Notes: a model not told the origin generated them from the sequence alone. A stretch of 64,000 nucleotides of DNA from Bradyrhizobium sp. LLZ17 (GCF_041200145.1 NZ_CP165734.1:6739001-6803000), one strand, 5' to 3'; counted from the first letter of the stretch, positions 27,660 to 36,068 are shown. Made by a program: numbers and translations.

Positions 27660-28130
27660 ATAAATCGAAACAGCCCGGCCTACGGAAGAGGGGCGGTTCG
27701 CGAGTCGTTCGAAACGCGGGCCGGGTTGCGGTGGACGCGGCAGCGTCGGCACGAGAGGTGCGGGCAGGGCGGGTAGTCCCTGTGAGTTCGCGGCCGCGTG
27801 TAGACGGACGACGCTGAACGCGTACGGCAAAACCGTGTGGTCCTGGCCGTCGTTGCTGCGGTCAAGCCTGTCGCGGAGGTGCGAGCGAGCCCAACCGGGC
27901 AGACTGCATCATCCAATTCGCGGGGCGAGGGAGGCCAGAACGAACTCGGCTCCCGGGAGAGCACGGCATAAGCCGTCCAACCATCGCGCAGGGAAGGCCG
28001 TGTGTTTGGCTTCACCTGTATGCCGCTGTGCAGTCCTTTTGCGCTATTTGCGCACAGCGGACCGTGGGTGCCAGCCGGCACCCGGCCTTCCCTGCGCCCT
28101 CTGGGGGGTGTGAAGGAGAGAGCATAGCTC
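27660..28130. repeat. Long structured non-coding repeat element (candidate RNA)
   Basis: About 470 gene-free bases with strong potential secondary structure at the right end. A perfect 14-bp stem pairs 27986-27999 (GCGCAGGGAAGGCC) with 28084-28097 (GGCCTTCCCTGCGC). It encloses two further hairpins: 28023-28031 with 28052-28060 (CCGCTGTGC/GCACAGCGG) and 28066-28072 with 28077-28083 (GGGTGCC/GGCACCC). Together they form a three-way junction. Open frames through it on both strands have odd composition and no ribosome site, so I take them as spurious. I recall similar text recurring in Bradyrhizobium genomes but could not check. Orientation is undetermined. Confidence 0.55.
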
Positions 28131-28211
28131 GGGCGGAATGCGCCGCGAGGATGCGAAGGCGTGTCTGCGACTGAAATGCAAGTTGGTGATTGATGCAGTT
28201 GCCCCTTGCTC

Positions 28212-28291
28212 CGTCATTGCGAGCGCAGCGAAGCAATCCAGAGTCCCTCCACGGAAAGACTCTGGATTGCTTCGCTGCGCTCGCAATGACG
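28212..28291. repeat. Dispersed palindromic repeat, family A
   Basis: Near-perfect inverted repeat, CGTCATTGCGAGCGCAGCG to CGCTGCGCTCGCAATGACG, nearly identical to the copy at 1194-1273. It follows the long structured element and directly precedes a family B repeat. Confidence 0.88.
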
Positions 28292-28322
28292 AGGTGGAGG
28301 GAGGCTCGCACCATACTCTCAC

Positions 28323-28425
28323 CGTCATCGCCCGCGAAGGCGGGCGATCCAGTATTCCAGAGGCGGTTGTGATTGAACCGAGAGGCCGCGGCGTACTGGA
28401 TTCCCCGCTTTCGCGGGGAATGACG
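28323..28425. repeat. Dispersed repeat, family B
   Basis: Composite of two hairpins: GTCATCGCCCGCGAAGGCGG at the left and CCCCGCTTTCGCGGGGAATG at the right, joined by a spacer containing CCAGTATTCCAGAGGC and CGCGGCGTACTGGAT. Related copies are at 31522, 54612 and 56141. It lies just beyond the 3' end of the moxR-type gene. Confidence 0.85.
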
Positions 28426-28473
28426 GCGGTGATCGGAGCGGCGGCAGCGCGCCGACGCAGGAAGGCAGTGACT

Positions 28474-29316
28474 CTAAACTTCCCGCCGGCTCAAAAACGC
28501 CAGCCGCTCGAACAGATGCACGTCCTGCTCGTTCTTGAGCAGCGCGCCGTGCAGCGGCGGGATCAGCTTGCGCGGGTCGCGTTCGCGGAGCTGCTCCACG
28601 CTCATGTCTTCGTTGAGCAGCAGCTTCAGCCAGTCGAGCAGCTCGGAGGTCGATGGCTTCTTCTTCAGGCCGGGGACTTCGCGCACCTCGAAGAAGATGC
28701 GCAGGGCTTCCTCCACCAGGCGCTTCTTGATGCCGGGGAAGTGGACGTCGACGATGCGGCCCATGGTGTCGGCGTCGGGGAACTTGATGTAGTGGAAGAA
28801 GCAGCGGCGCAGGAAGGCGTCCGGCAGCTCCTTCTCGTTGTTGGAGGTGATCATCATGATCGGGCGCTGCTTGGCCTTGATGGTCTCGCCGGTCTCGTAG
28901 ACATGGAATTCCATGCGATCGAGTTCGAGCAGCAAATCGTTCGGGAATTCGATGTCGGCTTTGTCGATCTCGTCGATCAAGAGCACCGGACGCTGCTCGG
29001 CGGCGAAGGCGTCCCAGAGCTTGCCGCGCTTGATGTAGTTCTTGATGTCGGACACACGCGCATCGCCGAGCTGGCTGTCGCGCAGGCGCGACACCGCGTC
29101 ATATTCGTAGAGGCCCTGCTGCGCCTTGGTGGTGGACTTGATGTGCCAGGTCAGCAGCGGCGCGTTCAGCGCCTTCGCCACTTCCTCAGCCAGCACCGTC
29201 TTGCCGGTGCCGGGCTCGCCCTTGATGAGCAGCGGACGCTCCAGCACGATCGAGGCGTTGACGGCGACCTTGAGATCGTCGGTCGCAACATAGTCCTTGG
29301 TGCCGGTAAATTTCAT
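28474..29316 (-). CDS. MoxR-family AAA ATPase
   Basis: 280-residue cytoplasmic ATPase of the MoxR/CoxD type that, with a VWA partner, remodels or inserts cofactors into target proteins. Walker A is GEPGTGKTVLAEE near residue 45, Walker B VLLIDEIDKADIEFPN near 115, and sensor region MMITSNNEKELPDAFLRRC near 160. The start at 29316 (MKFTGTKDYVATDDLK) matches the usual family N-terminus; an upstream Met at 29361 is in frame but less likely. The VWA gene at 29775 on the opposite strand is the expected partner. The substrate complex is unknown. Confidence 0.95.
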   Translation of the reverse strand: MKFTGTKDYVATDDLKVAVNASIVLERPLLIKGEPGTGKTVLAEEVAKALNAPLLTWHIKSTTKAQQGLYEYDAVSRLRDSQLGDARVSDIKNYIKRGKLWDAFAAEQRPVLLIDEIDKADIEFPNDLLLELDRMEFHVYETGETIKAKQRPIMMITSNNEKELPDAFLRRCFFHYIKFPDADTMGRIVDVHFPGIKKRLVEEALRIFFEVREVPGLKKKPSTSELLDWLKLLLNEDMSVEQLRERDPRKLIPPLHGALLKNEQDVHLFERLAFLSRREV

Positions 29317-29359
29317 CGCGCGTCCTTGTTGGTCGGCCGGGGCGCTGCCGCGGTCCGAC

Positions 29360-29393
29360 AAAAGGAACGGCCGCGCAAGGCGGCCGTTCCTGG
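29360..29393 (-). terminator. Rho-independent terminator
   Basis: Stem of 11 bp, AGGAACGGCCG (29363-29373) with CGGCCGTTCCT (29381-29391), and a short loop. Read on the minus strand it is followed by a TTTT run, so it terminates the small membrane protein gene ending at 29407 and lies just ahead of the moxR-type gene. Confidence 0.75.
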
Positions 29394-29406
29394 TTCGGTC
29401 AGGCTT

Positions 29407-29652
29407 TCAGACCCGTTTTATCAGCGAAAGGATGACGAGCACAATCACCGCGCCGATGGTGGCGTCCAGGATCGAGCCGAGCGTCCCCGTGGCCAGCGCG
29501 ATGCCAAGCTGCGGCAGCACCCACCCTGCGACCAGCGCGCCGATGATGCCGACCACGATGTTGCCGAGCAGGCCAAATCCCGCGCCGTGGACAATTTTGC
29601 CGGCAAGCCAGCCGGCGATCGCACCAATGATGAGTGCTGCGAGAATTCCCAT
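29407..29652 (-). CDS. GlsB/YeaQ/YmgE family stress-response membrane protein
   Basis: 81-residue inner-membrane protein with three hydrophobic, Gly-rich helices (ILAALIIGAIAGWLAGKIV, LLGNIVVGIIGALVAGWVLP, ILDATIGAVIVLVILSLI), the standard layout of the transglycosylase-associated (YeaQ/YmgE) family. Function is poorly known; members are commonly stress-induced. ATG 29652 is preferred over an in-frame Met 40 codons upstream, because the family begins at MGIL. It ends in the terminator at 29360-29393 and diverges from the VWA gene. Confidence 0.9.
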   Translation of the reverse strand: MGILAALIIGAIAGWLAGKIVHGAGFGLLGNIVVGIIGALVAGWVLPQLGIALATGTLGSILDATIGAVIVLVILSLIKRV

Positions 29653-29774
29653 TGTAAACGTCCCCAAGACAACCCCGTGAGGCGCCAATTCTAGAGCAAA
29701 AAGCCTCCCGGTCCAGCGCGCAAGCGGCATCTCCGCCCCTTGACGTCCGTCATCCGACGGGCAATCTGTCATGC

Positions 29775-30950
29775 ATGTTCCTGCAATTCTTCACCTCTCT
29801 GCGCGATGCGCAGGTCCCCGTGACGCTGCGCGAATACCTCACGCTGATGGAGGCGCTCGACGCTGATCTGTCGGACTATTCGGTCGAGAATTTCTACTAC
29901 CTGTCGCGCACCTCGCTGGTGAAGGACGAGCGCAACCTCGACAAGTTCGACCGGGTCTTCGGCACGGTGTTCAAGGGGTTGGAAAGCCTGCTCGACGCTA
30001 TGGAAAAGGCGGAGATCCCCGAGGAGTGGCTGAAGAAGCTCGCCGAGAAATACCTCTCCGAGGAAGAGAAGAAGCAGATCGAGGCCATGGGCTGGGACAA
30101 GCTCATGGAGACCCTGAAGAAGCGCCTCGAGGAGCAGAAGGGCCGGCACCAGGGCGGCTCGAAATGGATCGGCACGGCCGGCACCTCGCCGTTCGGCGCC
30201 CACGGCTACAATCCAGAAGGGGTCCGCATCGGCCAGGAGAAGAACCGCAACAACCGCGCCGTGAAGGTGTGGGACAAGCGCGAGTTCAAGGATCTCGACG
30301 GCAATGTCGAGCTCGGCATCCGCAACATCAAGGTGGCGCTGCGCCGCCTGCGCAAATTCGCGCGCACCGGTGCGCCGGACGAGCTCGATCTCGACACCAC
30401 CATTCGTGAGACCGCCAATCACGGCTATCTCGACGTTCACATGCGCCCTGAACGGCGCAACGCGGTGAAGCTGCTGGTGTTCTTCGACATCGGCGGCTCG
30501 ATGGATCTGCATATCGAGCAGGTCGAGGAATTGTTCTCGGCGGCGAAGACCGAGTTCAAGCACATGGAGTATTTCTACTTCCACAACTGCCTCTATGAAG
30601 GCGTGTGGAAACAGAACAAGCGCCGCTTCACCGACCGCACGCCGACCTGGGACGTGCTGCACAAATACCCGCACGACTACAAGGTCGTGTTCGTCGGCGA
30701 CGCCTCGATGTCGCCGTACGAGATCATGGTGCCCGGCGGCTCGGTCGAGCACGTCAACGAGGAGCCCGGCTCGGTCTGGCTCGATCGCATCATCCGCACC
30801 TATCCGCATTCGGTGTGGCTCAATCCGGTCGCCCAGAAGCACTGGGACTATTCGGAATCCACCACCATCATCAAACGCATCTTCGCCAACCGCATGTACC
30901 CGATCACGATCGAGGGGTTGGAGGGTGCGATGAAGGAATTGACGCACTGA
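29775..30950 (+). CDS. VWA-domain protein, CoxE-like partner of MoxR ATPase
   Basis: 391-residue protein with an N-terminal helical region (1-210) rich in charged residues and a C-terminal von Willebrand A domain. The MIDAS is atypical: KLLVFFDIGGSMDLHIEQ near residue 237 gives D-x-G-G-S rather than the classical D-x-S-x-S. Later, VVFVGDASMSPYEIM supplies another acidic loop. Such proteins act with MoxR ATPases in metal-cofactor or complex assembly. The ATPase gene lies on the other strand 459 bases away, with the GlsB-type gene between. An alternative ATG lies four bases upstream at 29771 but is out of frame. Confidence 0.93.
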   Translation: MFLQFFTSLRDAQVPVTLREYLTLMEALDADLSDYSVENFYYLSRTSLVKDERNLDKFDRVFGTVFKGLESLLDAMEKAEIPEEWLKKLAEKYLSEEEKKQIEAMGWDKLMETLKKRLEEQKGRHQGGSKWIGTAGTSPFGAHGYNPEGVRIGQEKNRNNRAVKVWDKREFKDLDGNVELGIRNIKVALRRLRKFARTGAPDELDLDTTIRETANHGYLDVHMRPERRNAVKLLVFFDIGGSMDLHIEQVEELFSAAKTEFKHMEYFYFHNCLYEGVWKQNKRRFTDRTPTWDVLHKYPHDYKVVFVGDASMSPYEIMVPGGSVEHVNEEPGSVWLDRIIRTYPHSVWLNPVAQKHWDYSESTTIIKRIFANRMYPITIEGLEGAMKELTH

Positions 30951-30957
30951 CTCGCGC

Positions 30958-31061
30958 CGTCATTCCGGGGCGATGCGAAGCATCGAACCCGGAATCCATT
31001 AGGCCGCAAGATCAGCCGAGAAATAGATTCGGGTTCGCGCTCCGCGCGCCCCGGAATGACA
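30958..31061. repeat. Dispersed palindromic repeat, family E
   Basis: Ends GTCATTCCGGGGCGATGCG and GCGCGCCCCGGAATGAC, with inner arms GAACCCGGAATC and GATTCGGGTTCGC. A related copy is at 57855-57937. It fills the gap between the VWA gene and the rhodanese gene. Confidence 0.8.
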
Positions 31062-31078
31062 ACAAGAGGGAGAACTAC

Positions 31079-31492
31079 ATGCCCCAAAACATCAGCCGCG
31101 GCATCAAGGCGCTGATCGACGAGGCCAATGCCGAGATCGAGACGCTCACCGCCAAGGACGCGATCGAGATATCGAAGAACGGCGACGTCGTCATTGTCGA
31201 CATCCGCGATCCCCGCGAGATCGAGCGCGACGGCCGCATCCCCGGCGCGTTCGCCTGCACCCGCGGCATGCTCGAATTCTGGATCGATCCGCAGAGCCCG
31301 TATGCCAAGCCGGTGTTTCAGCAGGACAAGAAGTTCGTGTTCCACTGCGCCGGCGGCCTGCGCTCGGCACTCGCCGCCAAGACCGCGCAGGACATGGGCC
31401 TGAAACCCGTCGCCCACATCGCCGGCGGCTACGCCGCCTGGCGCGATGCCGGCGGGCCAGTCGAGCAATGGGAGCCGAAGAAGAAGGGGTGA
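31079..31492 (+). CDS. Single-domain rhodanese-like sulfurtransferase
   Basis: 137-residue rhodanese-fold protein. The catalytic Cys lies in the active-site loop FHCAGGLRSALAA near residue 90. Supporting rhodanese texts are VVIVDIRDPREIERDGRIPG near residue 37 and HIAGGYAAWRDAGGPVE at the end. It transfers sulfane sulfur or acts as a redox/persulfide carrier; the acceptor is unknown. AGAGGGAG before ATG 31079 is the ribosome site. A second, two-domain sulfurtransferase gene follows downstream after a repeat, so sulfur handling is a local theme. Confidence 0.92.
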   Translation: MPQNISRGIKALIDEANAEIETLTAKDAIEISKNGDVVIVDIRDPREIERDGRIPGAFACTRGMLEFWIDPQSPYAKPVFQQDKKFVFHCAGGLRSALAAKTAQDMGLKPVAHIAGGYAAWRDAGGPVEQWEPKKKG

Positions 31493-31521
31493 GGGTGCTG
31501 CGCTGCCGCTCCAATCTCCGG

Positions 31522-31643
31522 CGTCATTCCCCGCGAAAGCGGGGAATCCAGTACGCCGCGGCCTCTCGGCTCAATCACAATCGCCTCTGGAATACTGGAT
31601 CGCCCGTTCCTAGTGCGCAATTGCGCACTGGCCGGGCGATGAC
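31522..31643. repeat. Dispersed repeat, family B
   Basis: Begins GCGTCATTCCCCGCGAAAGC and ends CGGGCGATGAC, with inner ATCCAGTACGCCGCGGCC and GGAATACTGGATCGCCCG: a family B copy in the opposite orientation to 28323. A small extra hairpin, GTGCGCAATTGCGCAC, is inserted near its right end. It lies between the two sulfurtransferase genes. Confidence 0.85.
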
Positions 31644-31716
31644 AGCGGAGTTGGATGCGCGCTGCTTCAACCTCGCTCACGTTGCGCTCGTCCCGGAATG
31701 ACAAGAAAGACCTCGC

Positions 31717-32568
31717 ATGACCACCGATCCCCTCGTCTCCACCGAATGGCTCGCCGCCCACATCAACGACGCTAACGTCAAAGTGCTCGACGCCACCTTC
31801 AAGCTGCCGGGCGTGCTGCCGCTGCCGAAGGACGACTATCTCGCCGCGCATCTGCCGGGTGCCGTGTTCTTCGACGTCGATGCGGTGTCGGATCATTCCA
31901 ATCCGCTGCCGCACATGTATCCGAGCGCCGAGCAATTCGGCCGTGACACAGGCCAACTCGGCATCTCGAATGCCGACACCGTCGTGCTCTATGATGCCGG
32001 CGGCTGGGTCGCAGCACCCCGCGCATGGTGGATGTTCCTGGCCTTCGCGCACGACAACGTGCGAATCCTCAATGGCGGGTTGAAGAAGTGGCGTGCCGAG
32101 GGACGTCCGCTCGCGAGTGGCGAGGTGAAGCCAAAGCCTGCGACGTTCAAGGCGAGCTACGATTCAAAGCGCGTCCGCAGCATGCAGCAGCTGATCGCCA
32201 ATCTCGAAAGCCGCGCCGAGCAGGTGATCGACGCGCGCGCCGCCGACCGCTTTGAAGGCCGCGCGCCCGAGCCGCGCGCGGGCATCCGCTCCGGCCACAT
32301 CCCCGGCGCGCGCAACGTGCCTTACAATCAGCTGTTCGATGCCGACACCGGGGTGATGAAGCCGCTCGACGATCTGCGCGCCGCCTTCACGAGCGCAGGC
32401 GTGAAGCTCGACGCGCCGATCGTGACCAGCTGCGGCTCCGGCGTCTCGGCCGGCGTGCTGACGCTCGCGCTCTATCGACTGGGTATCACCGACACCGCGC
32501 TGTACGACGGCTCGTGGTCGGAATGGGGCCAGGAAAAAGGCCCGCAAATCGCAACCGGGCCGGCGTAA
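31717..32568 (+). CDS. sseA: Two-domain sulfurtransferase (3-mercaptopyruvate/thiosulfate type)
   Basis: 283-residue tandem rhodanese protein. The N-terminal non-catalytic domain begins DPLVSTEWLAAHINDANVKV and contains DTVVLYDAGGWVAAPRAWWM; the C-terminal domain has HIPGARNVPYNQLF and the active loop VTSCGSGVSAGVLTLAL (Cys near residue 231). The CGSGVS loop is characteristic of 3-mercaptopyruvate sulfurtransferases (SseA type) rather than thiosulfate-preferring ones (CRKGVT); specificity is therefore inferred. Cytoplasmic, no signal peptide. It converges on the next gene with only 3 bases between stops. Confidence 0.93.
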   Translation: MTTDPLVSTEWLAAHINDANVKVLDATFKLPGVLPLPKDDYLAAHLPGAVFFDVDAVSDHSNPLPHMYPSAEQFGRDTGQLGISNADTVVLYDAGGWVAAPRAWWMFLAFAHDNVRILNGGLKKWRAEGRPLASGEVKPKPATFKASYDSKRVRSMQQLIANLESRAEQVIDARAADRFEGRAPEPRAGIRSGHIPGARNVPYNQLFDADTGVMKPLDDLRAAFTSAGVKLDAPIVTSCGSGVSAGVLTLALYRLGITDTALYDGSWSEWGQEKGPQIATGPA

Positions 32569-32571
32569 ACC

Positions 32572-33378
32572 CTATTGACGCTTGCGCGTCGTCGCCGCCG
32601 CGGCGAGCGTCGGCTGTTGCGTGAAGGGATCAAGTGCCTGCTGTACCGGCGGAGGCGGCGGGCGCCGCACGATGCGGTGACGCTTCTTCGGCTTGTGCGC
32701 ACGCGGCTTGCTCTCGGGCGTCGTCCCGGCGGCTTTGGCCTTCGGCGCAAGGGTCTTGGCCGGCGCGAGCTCGTTCAGCGCAGCCATCCTGGCCGCTGCG
32801 ATGTCGGCGACGTGCGATGCCGGCAGCGCTGTCGCGGTGCGCGGCAGTTCGGAGGCAATGGCTGCCGGTGCCGGCGTCATCGTGGCGATGGAAGCCGTCG
32901 TGTCGGCGGGGGTGAGTGTGTCGGCGGGCGCGGAAGCCGCAGCCTCGCTCTGGGCTGGCTCGCTCTTGGCTGGCTCGGGGGCTGGTGCTTCGGTGGCGGG
33001 CGGTGCCGCTTCTATGGCCGCCCCGAGAGCTGCGACCCGAGGCTCAGGCTGGACGTTGCCATCGAGGGTCACGGCGGCCATCTGCTCGGGCGCGGTCTCG
33101 ACCGCGGGCATCCCGATGCTCGGGACCTGGTCCCGCAGCGCAGGCGTGGCGTCATCGGCGGCCGGCGTGACCTGCTCCACGCGCAGAGCGGCGAGCACAG
33201 GCTGGGCCGGCTCGGGAGCCTGCGCGAACACCTGCTCCTGCGGCCCGTTCCGCCAGGACGGGTTGCTGACATATTGCTCATGGGTCGCCCGCAGCAGCGC
33301 GGCGGCCCCTAAGCCGAACACCAGGATGGAGGCTGACAGCAGGATCGCGGCAAGCAGGAAGCGAAAGCCGGGAAGCAT
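32572..33378 (-). CDS. Membrane-anchored Ala/Pro-rich protein, unknown
   Basis: 268-residue protein with one N-terminal transmembrane helix (FLLAAILLSASILVFGLGAAA) followed by a long low-complexity region rich in Ala, Pro, Thr and Glu (about 60-215) and a basic C-terminal part (KPRAHKPKKRHRIVRRPPPPP). Probably anchored in the inner membrane with an extended periplasmic domain reaching peptidoglycan or other envelope parts. ATG 33378 is chosen for the signal-anchor; the upstream in-frame extension is not protein-like. No family recognised. The L,D-transpeptidase gene lies divergently upstream. Confidence 0.75.
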   Translation of the reverse strand: MLPGFRFLLAAILLSASILVFGLGAAALLRATHEQYVSNPSWRNGPQEQVFAQAPEPAQPVLAALRVEQVTPAADDATPALRDQVPSIGMPAVETAPEQMAAVTLDGNVQPEPRVAALGAAIEAAPPATEAPAPEPAKSEPAQSEAAASAPADTLTPADTTASIATMTPAPAAIASELPRTATALPASHVADIAAARMAALNELAPAKTLAPKAKAAGTTPESKPRAHKPKKRHRIVRRPPPPPVQQALDPFTQQPTLAAAATTRKRQ

Positions 33379-33742
33379 TGACGGATTACGAATTTCCGCC
33401 CCGGCGGGGTGTGGCCAGGGCCCATGAGCCATCTGAACGCGGTGACGGTACTGATCGCCGCATTCGCCAAGCGGAAATCCGGAGCTCAAATCGATGGCGA
33501 ATCAGGCTGATTCGACCATATCGCAACGTCTCCGCGCCGCTCCCTAAAATTCACGGTCGAGGACTCCGGCAATTTACGGCGAATTGCGATTTTCGCCCCG
33601 TGATGCAACGGAGCAACGGTGTGCGCTGACATCACAAATCGCCAAATCGGCGCAATTCGGCCTGTCATGTCTTGAATGTGCCGCTATCTTCGGTCATCTG
33701 GCCGTCAGCGGTCCGATAGGGCCTGGGGACCATACAAGAGCG
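33379..33742. other. Divergent intergenic region, no gene seen
   Basis: 364 bases between the Ala/Pro-rich protein (leftward) and the L,D-transpeptidase (rightward). Moderately AT-rich near 33540-33690. It must hold both promoters, but I could not pick boxes with confidence, and short frames across it are not convincing. Confidence 0.4.
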
Positions 33743-34939
33743 ATGATGATCAAACATTTTCTGACGATATGCGCTGCCGCAACAGTCGCTGCGGCGGGAA
33801 CCTCGCTCGTGCAGGCCCAGTCCTATCCGGTGCAGCAGGCGCCAAGCTACGGTGCCCCGGCCGAATATCACCCCGGCGACCGCACGCCCAATTTCGACGC
33901 GCTGGAAGATGACGACGGCGCGATGCCGCAGGCGTCGCTGCCGCCGCCCGGCCCGGCCGACGATCCGCGCTACGCACGCCCGGCCGGCGCTCCGCCGGTC
34001 TATTCCGCTGCCCCGCCGCAGGGCCCGGTGATGTCGCCGGATGATCCGCGTTATGGTCGTCCGGCTGGCGCTCCGCCGGTCTATTCCGCCGCCCCGCCGC
34101 AAGGCCCGGTGATGTCGCCCGATGATCCCCGCTACGGTCGTCCCGCCGGTCCGCCGGCCGTGATCTATGCCGACCGTCCGGGTCAGGCGCCCGGCAGCGA
34201 TGGCCTGCGTCCGCCGGAGGCAGTCAGTGGTCCGGGCGAGACCGGAACGGTCTCGCAGCAGCCCGCCATGGGCGCCGATGGCCGTCCGATGTCGATCGCC
34301 TCGTTGCCGCCCGAGGAGCAGCCCGACGCCGCCCCCGCGCAGCTGCCGCCGAACCTGCGCCGCCAGGAAGTCTCGCTGGCAACCAAGGAACCGGCCGGAA
34401 CGCTGATCGTCGATACCCCGAACACCTATCTCTATTACGTGCTCGGCAATGGCCGGGCGATCCGTTACGGCGTTCGCGTCGGCCGCGATGGTTTCACCTG
34501 GACCGGCGTGCAGAAGATCACCCGCAAGGCGGAGTGGCCCGATTGGCATCCGCCGGCGGAAATGATCGAGCGCCAACCCTATCTGCCGCGCTTCATGGCG
34601 GGAGGCCCCGGCAATCCGCTTGGCGCCCGCGCGATGTATCTCGGCTCAACCGTGTACCGCATCCACGGCACCAACCAGCCGTCGACCATCGGCAAGTTCG
34701 TCTCCTCCGGCTGCATCGGCATGCTGAATGAGGACGTCTCGGACCTGTTCGATCGGGTCAAGGTCGGCACCCGCGTGGTGGTGATGCCGGGCGGCCCGCC
34801 GCCGGGAACCGCGACCGCGTCCGCGGCGCCGATGCCCGGTGCCGCTGGTCCCGCCCCGATGGCTGCCCAGGCCGGTCCGGTCCCGGGCACCCAGCCGACC
34901 GTGGTGCCGCCGCTACCCGCGCCAGTCACGGTGCGCTGA
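33743..34939 (+). CDS. Exported L,D-transpeptidase (YkuD domain)
   Basis: 398-residue periplasmic enzyme that forms 3-3 peptidoglycan crosslinks or anchors proteins to peptidoglycan. Signal peptide (TICAAATVAAAGTSLVQAQ) at the N-terminus; a Pro-rich linker with 27-residue tandem repeats (about 73-145); then the YkuD catalytic domain at about 220-350. The active-site motif is HGTNQPSTIGKFVSSGCIGM with His and catalytic Cys as expected. A second Pro/Ala-rich stretch closes the protein. ATG 33743 gives MMIKHF; ATG 33746 is equally possible. Neighbours also concern the envelope. Confidence 0.94.
   Translation: MMIKHFLTICAAATVAAAGTSLVQAQSYPVQQAPSYGAPAEYHPGDRTPNFDALEDDDGAMPQASLPPPGPADDPRYARPAGAPPVYSAAPPQGPVMSPDDPRYGRPAGAPPVYSAAPPQGPVMSPDDPRYGRPAGPPAVIYADRPGQAPGSDGLRPPEAVSGPGETGTVSQQPAMGADGRPMSIASLPPEEQPDAAPAQLPPNLRRQEVSLATKEPAGTLIVDTPNTYLYYVLGNGRAIRYGVRVGRDGFTWTGVQKITRKAEWPDWHPPAEMIERQPYLPRFMAGGPGNPLGARAMYLGSTVYRIHGTNQPSTIGKFVSSGCIGMLNEDVSDLFDRVKVGTRVVVMPGGPPPGTATASAAPMPGAAGPAPMAAQAGPVPGTQPTVVPPLPAPVTVR
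33959..34165 (+). repeat. 81-bp tandem repeat inside the L,D-transpeptidase gene
   Basis: Units begin at 33959, 34040 and 34121, a period of 81 bases or 27 codons. Each starts with codons for DDPRY(A/G)RPAG; the first two are full and the third is partial. The encoded unit is DDPRYGRPAGAPPVYSAA and continues PPQGPVMSP. Copy number is likely to vary between strains. Confidence 0.9.
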
Positions 34940-35095
34940 ACCGGCTCGCAAGAATTGATCTGATGACGGCGCGTGCACCTCGGTCACGCGCCGTTGTCAT
35001 TTGACGCGCATGTCTCACTTGCGCGCAGGTCTCACTTGAACCGCTCCACACCTCGACTACGTCCGGGAGGATTGCAACGAATTGAGGAGCACACG

Positions 35096-36064
35096 ATGCG
35101 CATCCTTGTTGCGGGCGCGACCGGCGCGGTCGGGCAATATCTGGTTCCGGCGCTGGTTGCCGCGGGCCATTCCGTGACTGGCACGACACGGAGTGAGGCA
35201 AAAAGAGACGTCGTACGCCGATTGGGTGCGGAGCCGGTCGTCGCCGACGGCCTCGATGCCGACAGCATGCGCGCTGCGGTCATTGCGGCAAAGCCCGAAA
35301 TCGTCATCCACCAGATGACGGATCTCGCGGCCGCCACCGATCTGCGTCATTTCGATCGGGCTTTCGCGCGGACCAACGAACTCCGCACGCGCGGAACCGA
35401 TATTCTGCTCGCCGCCGCACGCGAGGCGGGCGCCAGGCGCTTCATCGCGCAAAGCTTCTGCGGCTGGACTTTCAGTCGCACCGGGGGAGCGGTGAAGACC
35501 GAGACCGATGAACTTGACCTGCATCCGCCGCAAGAACTGCGACGCACGCTCGAGGCGATCCGGTACCTGGAGCGAAGCGTCACCGCGTCCACGATGCCGG
35601 AGGGCATCGTGCTGCGCTATGGATTCTTCTATGGACCTGAGACCGGCACGCTCTCGCCGGCCATGATCGATCAGCTGCGCCACCGGCGTGTACCGGTGAT
35701 CGGCGATGGTGGCGGAACGTGGTCGTTCATTCACACCGAAGATGCCGCCTCTGCCACGCTTGCCGCGGTTGAACGCGGACGCGCGGGCAGCATCTACAAC
35801 ATCGTCGACGATCATCCGGCGCAGGTGAAGGATTGGCTGCCTGCGCTGGCCGAACTGCTCGGTGCCAAGCCGCCGCGCCATATCCCCGCCTGGCTCGCGC
35901 GCCTGCTTGCGGGTGAGCATATGGTTGCGATGATGACGGAGGTGCGCGGAGCATCCAACGCCAAGGCCAAGCGCGAGCTCGGCTGGCTGCCGGCGCATGC
36001 TTCCTGGCGTGATGGCTTTGCCGATGCGGCAAGCCAGCCCGCCAGCCAGCGCTCGGCCGCCTGA
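35096..36064 (+). CDS. NAD(P)-dependent epimerase/dehydratase family protein
   Basis: 322-residue extended short-chain dehydrogenase. The nucleotide-binding motif RILVAGATGAVGQYLVPAL is at the N-terminus; the usual Tyr-x3-Lys is not obvious (LRYGFFYGPETG stands in the corresponding family region), so it may be an atypical member acting as a reductase or binding protein. The later text TWSFIHTEDAASATLAAVE and IYNIVDDHPAQVKDWLPAL is typical of epimerase-type proteins. GAGGAG precedes ATG 35096. Substrate unknown; it converges with the next dehydrogenase gene. Confidence 0.9.
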   Translation: MRILVAGATGAVGQYLVPALVAAGHSVTGTTRSEAKRDVVRRLGAEPVVADGLDADSMRAAVIAAKPEIVIHQMTDLAAATDLRHFDRAFARTNELRTRGTDILLAAAREAGARRFIAQSFCGWTFSRTGGAVKTETDELDLHPPQELRRTLEAIRYLERSVTASTMPEGIVLRYGFFYGPETGTLSPAMIDQLRHRRVPVIGDGGGTWSFIHTEDAASATLAAVERGRAGSIYNIVDDHPAQVKDWLPALAELLGAKPPRHIPAWLARLLAGEHMVAMMTEVRGASNAKAKRELGWLPAHASWRDGFADAASQPASQRSAA

Positions 36065-36068
36065 GGCC

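Noticed and set aside
27680..28081. Minus-strand 133-codon open frame in the structured repeat
   Set aside because: The DNA shows nested perfect hairpins and the translation is Thr/Arg/Pro/Cys-rich without any domain; better explained as a non-coding repeat.
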